DNA of 5,696 nt. Origin: Thermoplasmatota archaeon (GTDB lineage Archaea > Thermoplasmatota > E2 > DHVEG-1). The notes below the pieces were generated by a model. It was not told where the DNA came from, made no database searches, and saw nothing but the letters and a program-made list of their open reading frames with translations. Both the position numbers and the translations under genes were made by a program. Positions 1 to 5,696 of the stretch are shown piece after piece (position 1 is the stretch's first letter; each line of letters starts with the position of its first letter). The stretch is from contig JAUWYM010000067.1 in assembly GCA_030615845.1 (NCBI GenBank), positions 1-5,696 of the forward strand. Reading direction: 5' to 3'.

Positions 1-64
1 TCTTGCTTTCCAGTTTTTCGATACGTTGTATAACCTCTTCAGGCCACTGCTGTATCCCATCCAT
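1..64 (-). CDS. N-terminal fragment of an unidentified protein (cut by window edge)
   Basis: Only the first 21 codons are visible, starting at ATG 62-64 and running off the left edge. The peptide begins MDGIQQWPEEVIQ and continues with a charged, helix-friendly stretch (RIEKLESK), so the N-terminus is hydrophilic, with no signal peptide or membrane segment; the product is probably cytoplasmic and may begin with an amphipathic or coiled-coil helix. The frame is open back to a TAG at 86-88, and this ATG is the only one in that interval in frame. The other two minus-strand frames give less protein-like text, and one of them stops within ten codons. No Shine-Dalgarno motif precedes the ATG, as is common for leaderless or short-leader archaeal genes. 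It lies 141 bp downstream of the peptidase gene and beyond a probable terminator, so it is likely a separate transcription unit. The family cannot be recognised from this much sequence. Confidence 0.5.
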   Translation of the reverse strand, partial: MDGIQQWPEEVIQRIEKLESK

Positions 65-103
65 CCAACATAAGTAATAGAAAAACTAACTGATTGATTT
101 TTC

Positions 104-112
104 GATTTAAAC
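104..112 (-). promoter_or_regulatory. Possible archaeal TATA box for the partial gene at 1-64
   Basis: On the minus strand this reads GTTTAAATC, centred about 44 bp upstream of the ATG at 64. A start site about 25 bp downstream would leave a leader of roughly 20 nt. The surrounding region is very AT-rich and contains other TATA-like words (for example around 160-180), so the assignment is weak and rests on spacing alone. Confidence 0.25.
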
Positions 113-193
113 AAAAGTAACTTGATCAGCTAAACAAATACATTATTTTTAATTTGCTACAAAATAATTAAATTTAAAATTTGAAGGATAGAA

Positions 194-205
194 TTAAAAA
201 AAATA
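194..205 (-). terminator. Oligo-T terminator after the C25-type peptidase gene
   Basis: The minus strand has an uninterrupted run of eight T residues (196-203) that begins two bases after the TGA stop codon at 206-208. No stable GC-rich hairpin precedes it. U-rich tracts without a stem are the usual 3'-end signal in archaea, so this is a reasonable terminator. The AT-rich spacer that follows (about 65-193) shows no other gene; it holds only the candidate promoter of the next gene. Confidence 0.5.
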
Positions 206-2998
206 TCATCCATTCATTGATTGGTAAGGGTTGAATGCTGGGTCACCGTACACAGTAAATTCGTGAAGACAAACGTATTTTTTGTCAAGTGCTTTGGTCC
301 GATCAAATGAATCGGTTTGTACGGAATTGAGAAATTCTTGATCTATAAAGCGAAGGCCAGTGGAAAGTGTTAACGGCGGAGTCCATAAAAACGTTGTATT
401 TGCATCCTTTGGAAGATATTTATTTTTAGCATTTCTAAGTGCAGTTCCTACATCTGTATCATTCTCAATCAAATCTAAAATGAAATCTTCTGCAACTACT
501 GATCCAAAATGAACATCAGGATATTCGTCCTTTAACTTAAGATTCAGAATCGCCTTCATAAAACCTAGTATACCAATGCCCCATCCACCAGGGAGTGGTC
601 TGGGTTCAAGATAACCGGGATCTGCGGTAACACGAGTGGCACCAATATATGTATTCACACCCGCATGAATATATGTCTGTGAAAGAACATTCTCACCAGC
701 CATGCCATCCGTTCTTCCAGTAATACAACTTAAAACAAAAATAACTCCAGGACCATATTTCATGTTCTCAACAGAACGAATATCATATGACCCCTTACTG
801 GAAAGCCCGCTTCTCACCGTTGGATAAATCCGCGATATCGCTGTGACAAATGGGAACCCTCTTGAGTCAATTAAGATATCCCCATGTTCGTAGAGATTAT
901 AAGAACCATGTGCAAAGGTAAAGATGAGGTTGCTATTGAGGTGGTCAGCTCCACCGGTTACTTTTTCATCAGAATTTAGGAAATAGATGAAGCTTTTAGG
1001 AAATAACAATCGATTTAAAATCCCAGCTTTTTTAATTTTTTCAAGATCACTGCTGCTAAATCCTTCCCTTTGTGATTGAAGTAAAAAGGTATTTCTTGCA
1101 CCAGAATATCCTGTTTCCATTTTTTCTGTAAGTCTCATATTAATAAATGTGCTTTCACCTGTTGGGAATTTGGTTGGTTCTCCTCTGCCTTTATATAGAA
1201 TATTACCAAGCCTTGTCAGAATTGGCAGGTTTTGGAATTCGAGACCGCAACCCGTTTGTACAAGTGCATTATCTTTCCACTCTCCCAAATCATCGATTAT
1301 TTCATCATAAAAGAATGTACGTGCAATAAGTGCGCTACAGTCTTGTACATCTCGACCTGTCACTCGACCAACAATATTTTCTTGGAAAGGCCAATATGAA
1401 TAAGTATTGTTTTCTCTATCATCTGGTTTAGGATCAATATCGCCATACATAAAGTCACTTGGAACTGAAAAACCCATCATATAGGCAGCTTCATTATCAG
1501 GAGTTCCGTCGGGGTTATAGTAGAAATACATAGGAACCATAGTTGGGTCAGCAGAAATTGCGATATATATGGGATTTTCTGCATAGTGATCTCTTAATTC
1601 CTCAAGATTTTCTACAGGTATATATGCAATTTGAGAAAGAAGATCAATGAGTTCTTCATGAATGCCCATAGTGTGCTCGTTTGATGGTTCAATAAGGTTA
1701 GGGTTTGTACCAGGCTGGGAAACGCCAGGACATGTAGTACCATTGTAAAGGACATTATCATCTGCTGCAAATGCAAACTCTGGTTTTGCAAAAACAATTC
1801 CCTTATGATATGCAGTAAGATACGGCACAATTGAAGACAAATTATTCATTAAAGGAACGATAGGGCTATCAAGTTTCTCAACAGTTATTTTGACTGAATA
1901 GCTTCCTTTTTTAATGGCAAACCATTGGGCAAAAACCTGAACATTATATGTACCTGGTTTATCGTATATTGTTATTTCATAATGGATTTTATCTGTTATT
2001 ATGTTGCCGTCAATATCTCGATCAGGAAGACCACCGGCTGTTGCTCCGAAAAGATATCGGTGACTCTCAGGTTCAGGGCTGTTTAAGAGGATGGTTATTC
2101 GATCTCCTAATGATTGTGCATTTTGGGAATCAAGATTTTCAAGATCAATTGTTACTTGGGCATATTTATAATTTTCAGGGATGTCGAATTCGTGGACTGC
2201 CGCTACACTATTGAATATTGAGGCAATAATTTGGGTTGGAAGAGCAATTCCTGAAGCTATCGTTTCACTAAACTCGTATTCTACTGAATCAAGAACATTT
2301 GGTGGAGATACATCAAGTGGATTTGCCATAGTAATGTATCCTACTGTTTCATCAAATCGTTCTGATATAATCTCAATGCATTCATCTATAATTTCCTCTA
2401 AGGTATTAAATTCTATCACATTATAAGGATCTCCATTGAGATTACCGCATATATAGAGGTTTTCCACACCAAGATTGTCTAGGACAGTTGTTACTTCTGT
2501 ACCGATTTCATCAGTTACGATTACTGGTATGCTAAGGTATGATGCTAATGGTGTTGCTGCCATTCCAAGTTCATATCCCTGCGTATCGTCTTTGATGAGT
2601 ATGGCAGCGTTGCTTTCTTCCCAGAACATCTCAGCAATGGATAGTGATATTTCTTTTGGTGTGAAGATGTCTGCTATTACAAAATCTGCTTCGATGCCAA
2701 TTTGTTGCTCTGCTCGTTCTATAGCTTTTGATGGATTATTGAAATTTTTCACATAGAGAGGTATTACGGTTTGGTCACCTTCTTCGTTGTACTGAACTGC
2801 AATTGGTGTTGCTATCAATGAATAGAACGGGTTTTGATCAGATACTGCAATTGCTGAAGGCATTTCAGCAGTGAATGTAGAAGAGATATTAAATTTTTCA
2901 ACAGAGTCCACCATATTAATAATACCAACAGCGCTAAAAGAAGTTGCAATCAAGACAAAAACAGCTAGCATCGATAGTATGGTTATTTTACGATTCAT
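206..2998 (-). CDS. Secreted C25 (gingipain)-type cysteine peptidase with CWB2-like region
   Basis: Predicted extracellular endopeptidase of clan CD, 930 residues. Residues 1-25 form a signal sequence (MNRK, then a hydrophobic core, then SFSAVG with a possible cleavage site). Residues about 77-190 resemble a CWB2 cell-wall-binding unit: AAILIKDD, then MAATPLASYLSIPVIVTDEI, then LGVENLYICGN. Residues about 268-374 look like a beta-sandwich of the PPC type. The C-terminal half (about 400-920) carries the peptidase signature: an acidic GDIDPKPDD segment (519-527) followed by VGRVTGRD (543-550), the catalytic His697 in TFAHGSYN, the nucleophile Cys758 in VLSCITG, and a late YGDPAF motif (917-922) that closes many C25 domains. 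Family membership is from these motifs; cleavage specificity cannot be read. The ATG at 2996-2998 is preferred over the GTG nine bases upstream because that GTG sits inside the probable ribosome-binding site. There is no C-terminal anchor or sorting signal, so the protein is probably released or held through the CWB2-like region. It lies 40 bp downstream of the hydrolase gene on the same strand. A clostripain (C11) or caspase-like relative is the main alternative. Confidence 0.82.
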   Translation of the reverse strand: MNRKITILSMLAVFVLIATSFSAVGIINMVDSVEKFNISSTFTAEMPSAIAVSDQNPFYSLIATPIAVQYNEEGDQTVIPLYVKNFNNPSKAIERAEQQIGIEADFVIADIFTPKEISLSIAEMFWEESNAAILIKDDTQGYELGMAATPLASYLSIPVIVTDEIGTEVTTVLDNLGVENLYICGNLNGDPYNVIEFNTLEEIIDECIEIISERFDETVGYITMANPLDVSPPNVLDSVEYEFSETIASGIALPTQIIASIFNSVAAVHEFDIPENYKYAQVTIDLENLDSQNAQSLGDRITILLNSPEPESHRYLFGATAGGLPDRDIDGNIITDKIHYEITIYDKPGTYNVQVFAQWFAIKKGSYSVKITVEKLDSPIVPLMNNLSSIVPYLTAYHKGIVFAKPEFAFAADDNVLYNGTTCPGVSQPGTNPNLIEPSNEHTMGIHEELIDLLSQIAYIPVENLEELRDHYAENPIYIAISADPTMVPMYFYYNPDGTPDNEAAYMMGFSVPSDFMYGDIDPKPDDRENNTYSYWPFQENIVGRVTGRDVQDCSALIARTFFYDEIIDDLGEWKDNALVQTGCGLEFQNLPILTRLGNILYKGRGEPTKFPTGESTFINMRLTEKMETGYSGARNTFLLQSQREGFSSSDLEKIKKAGILNRLLFPKSFIYFLNSDEKVTGGADHLNSNLIFTFAHGSYNLYEHGDILIDSRGFPFVTAISRIYPTVRSGLSSKGSYDIRSVENMKYGPGVIFVLSCITGRTDGMAGENVLSQTYIHAGVNTYIGATRVTADPGYLEPRPLPGGWGIGILGFMKAILNLKLKDEYPDVHFGSVVAEDFILDLIENDTDVGTALRNAKNKYLPKDANTTFLWTPPLTLSTGLRFIDQEFLNSVQTDSFDRTKALDKKYVCLHEFTVYGDPAFNPYQSMNG

Positions 2999-3002
2999 AT
3001 GT

Positions 3003-3007
3003 ATCAC
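3003..3007 (-). promoter_or_regulatory. Weak Shine-Dalgarno site deciding the peptidase start
   Basis: The minus strand reads GTGAT four bases before the ATG at 2998, matching part of the GGAGGTGATC complement of the 16S rRNA 3' end. The same GTG could be read as an in-frame start giving three extra residues (MIH), but its role in ribosome binding and the better-looking MNRK signal-peptide N-terminus favour the ATG. Confidence 0.35.
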
Positions 3008-3027
3008 ATATAAATATTAACTGTATA

Positions 3028-3036
3028 ATATTTAAA
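3028..3036 (-). promoter_or_regulatory. Candidate TATA box for the peptidase gene
   Basis: The minus strand reads TTTAAATAT, centred about 34 bp upstream of the ATG at 2998. With the usual archaeal TATA-to-start distance of about 25 bp, transcription would begin close to 3007, leaving a leader just long enough for the GTGAT motif. The box lies immediately downstream of the stop codon (3039-3041) of the preceding gene. Low base complexity of the gap makes chance occurrence possible. Confidence 0.4.
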
Positions 3037-3038
3037 AG

Positions 3039-5696
3039 TTATGTTTTAAAAAAATTCCTTTTGACCCAGAATAAAGAAAACAGAATAACGATTATAATAG
3101 CTACCAAAAATATTATAACTTCCGGGGAAAGTGAAAAATCATTTGATGAACTTTCGTTATTTTCCGCATCATTTCCCCATGTGTTTATTGTAAAAAATAG
3201 TTCTGCAGGAGTTTGATCGATATTGCCTGCTTCATCTTTTGCCTCGATAAGAAAAGTATAGTTCCCGTTTGGTAAATCTGTATATGTTTTTGATGTTTCA
3301 TCTGTCCAATCAGACCACTCAGAGTCTATTCCTTCAAGCATGTATCGATAGACAAGATTTTCTTCCTCTGTTTCATCATCAGATCCCATCCACGTGAAGG
3401 TGACATTATGTTCTGTAATAGTTTCACTTGGTCCAGTAACAATAGTTGTCTCTGGAGGCAAAATGTCTTGATCGGGTGCTTCTATAGTCTGGGTATCCAA
3501 TGCATATATTATTCCATTTAATCCCACATAAACAATACCATCATCTATTACAGGATCAGAGATAAAAGGAGTTGTAATAAAATTATAAACATCATCATCG
3601 ACAGTAAATTCTGGAGCAAAAAACCATGCAGACTCTCCCGTTGACGTATTAACTGCATACAATCTACCATCATCAGAGCCAAAAAACACATATTCACCAA
3701 ATACAACAGGTGAAGAATGAATCGCAGCATTGCATGAAAAAAGCCATGAGAGACTTCCATCATCTGCATCTAACGCATACACATTATTATCCGCAGAGGC
3801 AGCAAACACCAAGCCATTATAGATAGCTGGAGTAGTATCAAAACCCCAACCAGCTTCATAGTTCCATATCAACTCACCATCGCTTGGATTTAAAGCATAA
3901 ATATGATTATCCCACGAGGAAAAATAAACAATACCATTTTTCATAGTAGGTGGAGAAGTAATCATACCACTAGAAGTAAAGTTCCACAATATTGCGTGAT
4001 CATCAATAGAAATAGCATAACAACTCTTTCCAGAAGCAATATAGACAATATCAGAATACGCCGGTGAAACATATATTTCATCAGAGAAATTTAGCATCCA
4101 TTGTTCCATCCCATCAGAAGCATAGAAGCAATATACATTTCCAATGTTATCGCCAAAAATTACGTTGTCGTAGGCAACAACAGGCTGGGATACCACATCG
4201 GCAGTTGATACCTCCCATTTACTGTTTCCAGCGTTATCAAAAACAGATAAACCCTCAGAGTGACCAACAAACAATAAATCATCACTTACGACAGGGATTG
4301 TAGGTGTTTCACCAACATATGTACTCCATTTTTTATCTCCATTTTCTGCATCAATTGAATAAAGATCCCCAGATAAAGTTGTTATATAGAGAGTATCTTC
4401 ATCGACAACACCTGATGAAGAGAAATCATTAACGTTATCGCCTGTATCAAACTCCCAGAGAACTTCTGCGTCTCCCTCATATTTAGTATCGTTTTTTAAT
4501 AAAGTAAAATTCTCTTTCTCTGGAACACCAAAGAATCGTACCCATCCACAAGGTTGAACCTGTCGAATTGTTTCTACATTTGAATCAAGATTTGTAATGT
4601 TTAAAACCTTATGTGGGTTGCCGAAAAACGCCCAAACACCATTTTGTTTAATAAGTGTGGAATCAGTGATTTTAATGTCAGTAATCCAATCGCTTATTGG
4701 AGATGTGGAAGTAATCTCCTTGACAATATCGATATCTATCTGCCCATAATACTCTTTACCTAACTCGTCATATTTTAGATCTCTACTTTCAGGATGATAA
4801 CGAATAGAAAAATAACCAAATCCCGGGATTCCTAAGAGTGGATACGCTGATCTTTTTACAAACTGTTTAAAATTAAATTTTTCAAGTCTAACCCTTAAAT
4901 TATATGGATTATTTGCACTCCAATAGTATCCATCAAACGTCCGCCATACCGCATACGCCCTATATCCTAGTTCAAAACGTGAAATCTCACCAGTTTTTGT
5001 ATCACCAATAAGCCAGACTGCATTCATACTCCCATCATTTTTATTTCGGAGATGATAAATGACATCATCAATACTGTTTCCATACTGAATGGCATTACGT
5101 GCTCTTACTAAGAGAGGAAGACCCTTATTGTCAAATATCCCTTGAGGATTTGTTGTCTCAAGAAATACGATTCCATTATCGTTCTGATAATAATCCTCAT
5201 CACTCCAGATAAATCCAGGAGATGTTGGAATCATTAATCTGTTTCCATTACTTGGTTGTATATCAAGCATCACATTCCAACGGAGAGAGATGTAATATGT
5301 CCACCACCACGAACCGCCTCCGCAGATTGTAGAATGGGTAAAGACTAGTTGACCGTCAGATGTGGCATTACCTGTTGCGATAAAGCCATCACAGTGATGC
5401 GGTGGTTCCCCATCAAAGAAACTATTAAACAAGGCGTCTCCATCGATATATTTTGTTTCAGGGACAATCTTTTCTAACTGGTGAATAAAGGTTCTAAATG
5501 GATGAATGCCGACACGCATTCTCGTCAGTTTAGACATGAATTCATACATCTCGTTCATGGTGAGAATATCTTTAAACGTGACATTTCGTCCATGAATAGT
5601 TCCTCCTCTTGCTGTTACACCATCTGCGATTCCTTCTATTTCTTTTTGATATTCTTCAGGAATTTTGTCCCAATACATGCGATAACAATTTCTAAT
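3039..5696 (-). CDS. Surface phospholipase B-like/C45 Ntn-hydrolase fused to PQQ-like propeller (5' partial)
   Basis: Membrane-anchored, outward-facing hydrolase; 885 residues visible. The frame is open through the right edge (IRNCYR precedes the first visible Met at 5676-5678), and no signal peptide is seen, so the true start lies outside. Numbering from that Met: residues 1-95 precede the nucleophile and include EIEGIADGV, typical of C45/PLB propeptides. HHCDGF places the predicted autocleavage before Cys96 (codon 5391-5393). SPGFIWSDEDYY (153-164), GIVFLETTN (169-177) and YYWSANNP (251-258) match the pattern of phospholipase B-like (PLBD) Ntn-hydrolases, which cleave amide or ester bonds; the substrate here is unknown. 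Residues about 403-735 form a PQQ-like beta-propeller: eight Trp-ended strands (W408, 451, 488, 527, 565, 605, 645, 685) spaced 37-43 residues, with YALDADDGSLSW-type motifs. Residues about 741-832 are an Ig/FN3-like domain (GIDSEWSDW, LPNGNYTFLIEAKDEAGN). A Ser/Asn-rich linker leads to a transmembrane helix (about 853-871) and a basic tail, WVKRNFFKT. The anchor implies that all other domains are outside the cell. The peptidase gene follows after 40 bp and may be co-transcribed. Confidence 0.8.
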   Translation of the reverse strand: MRNCYRMYWDKIPEEYQKEIEGIADGVTARGGTIHGRNVTFKDILTMNEMYEFMSKLTRMRVGIHPFRTFIHQLEKIVPETKYIDGDALFNSFFDGEPPHHCDGFIATGNATSDGQLVFTHSTICGGGSWWWTYYISLRWNVMLDIQPSNGNRLMIPTSPGFIWSDEDYYQNDNGIVFLETTNPQGIFDNKGLPLLVRARNAIQYGNSIDDVIYHLRNKNDGSMNAVWLIGDTKTGEISRFELGYRAYAVWRTFDGYYWSANNPYNLRVRLEKFNFKQFVKRSAYPLLGIPGFGYFSIRYHPESRDLKYDELGKEYYGQIDIDIVKEITSTSPISDWITDIKITDSTLIKQNGVWAFFGNPHKVLNITNLDSNVETIRQVQPCGWVRFFGVPEKENFTLLKNDTKYEGDAEVLWEFDTGDNVNDFSSSGVVDEDTLYITTLSGDLYSIDAENGDKKWSTYVGETPTIPVVSDDLLFVGHSEGLSVFDNAGNSKWEVSTADVVSQPVVAYDNVIFGDNIGNVYCFYASDGMEQWMLNFSDEIYVSPAYSDIVYIASGKSCYAISIDDHAILWNFTSSGMITSPPTMKNGIVYFSSWDNHIYALNPSDGELIWNYEAGWGFDTTPAIYNGLVFAASADNNVYALDADDGSLSWLFSCNAAIHSSPVVFGEYVFFGSDDGRLYAVNTSTGESAWFFAPEFTVDDDVYNFITTPFISDPVIDDGIVYVGLNGIIYALDTQTIEAPDQDILPPETTIVTGPSETITEHNVTFTWMGSDDETEEENLVYRYMLEGIDSEWSDWTDETSKTYTDLPNGNYTFLIEAKDEAGNIDQTPAELFFTINTWGNDAENNESSSNDFSLSPEVIIFLVAIIIVILFSLFWVKRNFFKT

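Noticed and set aside
65..205. Small RNA or further gene in the 141-bp gap
   Set aside because: The gap is AT-rich with no clear stem-loop, tRNA-like fold or open frame beyond the third gene's leader; only the T8 tract and a weak TATA-like box can be supported.
1147..1329. Short plus-strand open frame inside the peptidase gene
   Set aside because: It is antisense to strongly motif-supported coding sequence, has unusual composition and no recognisable domain. The same holds for the other short frames at 1612-1830 (-), 1948-2214 (+), 2181-2426 (+), 2475-2756 (+), 3548-3769 (-) and 4064-4303 (+).
3057..3131. PEF-CTERM/PGF-CTERM or LPXTG-type sorting signal at the hydrolase C-terminus
   Set aside because: The tail is a hydrophobic helix plus basic residues, but no PEF, PGF or LPXTG motif is present (only SPEV precedes the helix), so a simple membrane anchor is the safer reading.
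2944..3216. Plus-strand open frame spanning the gap between the two genes
   Set aside because: Most of it is antisense to the two coding ends; the AT-rich gap explains the lack of stops, and there is no convincing start context or family resemblance.
3474..4472. Tandem DNA repeat or CRISPR-like periodicity of about 120 bp
   Set aside because: The periodicity is at the protein level, from propeller blades of 37-43 residues; the nucleotide sequences of the blades have diverged and there are no identical repeats with spacers.

Overview
This AT-rich window holds two long convergent-free, same-strand genes, both read on the minus strand, plus the first codons of a third. Nearly all of the sequence is coding; the only gaps are about 40 bp (2999-3038) and 141 bp (65-205). 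The features suggest an archaeon, most plausibly a heterotrophic Thermoplasmatota-type lineage. The hints are TATA-like boxes at archaeal spacing, an oligo-T terminator with no hairpin, weak or absent Shine-Dalgarno sequences, and large exported proteins built from a PQQ-like propeller, an Ig-like domain and a C-terminal membrane anchor. C25 (gingipain-type) peptidases are known from sediment archaea of Marine Benthic Group D, which fits. The lineage is an inference; no rRNA or phylogenetic marker is present.

Reading in the direction of transcription (high to low coordinates), the first gene (3039-5696, 5' end cut off by the window edge) encodes a multidomain surface protein. It has an Ntn-hydrolase domain of the phospholipase B-like/C45 type with a predicted self-cleavage site before Cys96, an eight-bladed PQQ-like beta-propeller, an Ig/FN3-like domain, and a C-terminal transmembrane helix with a basic tail. 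The second gene (206-2998) encodes a secreted 930-residue clan CD cysteine peptidase of the C25 type. It carries an N-terminal signal sequence, a region resembling the CWB2 cell-wall-binding fold, a beta-sandwich (PPC-like) region, and a C-terminal catalytic domain with His697 and Cys758. A T8 tract directly after its stop codon is a likely terminator. The third gene (1-64) shows only 21 codons.

Both large products are predicted to act outside the membrane, one anchored and one released or wall-associated. Together they look like an extracellular degradation module: an amidase/acyl-hydrolase on the cell surface next to an Arg/Lys-type or related endopeptidase. Co-transcription is possible given the short gap, but a TATA-like box in that gap suggests the peptidase gene can also be transcribed alone.
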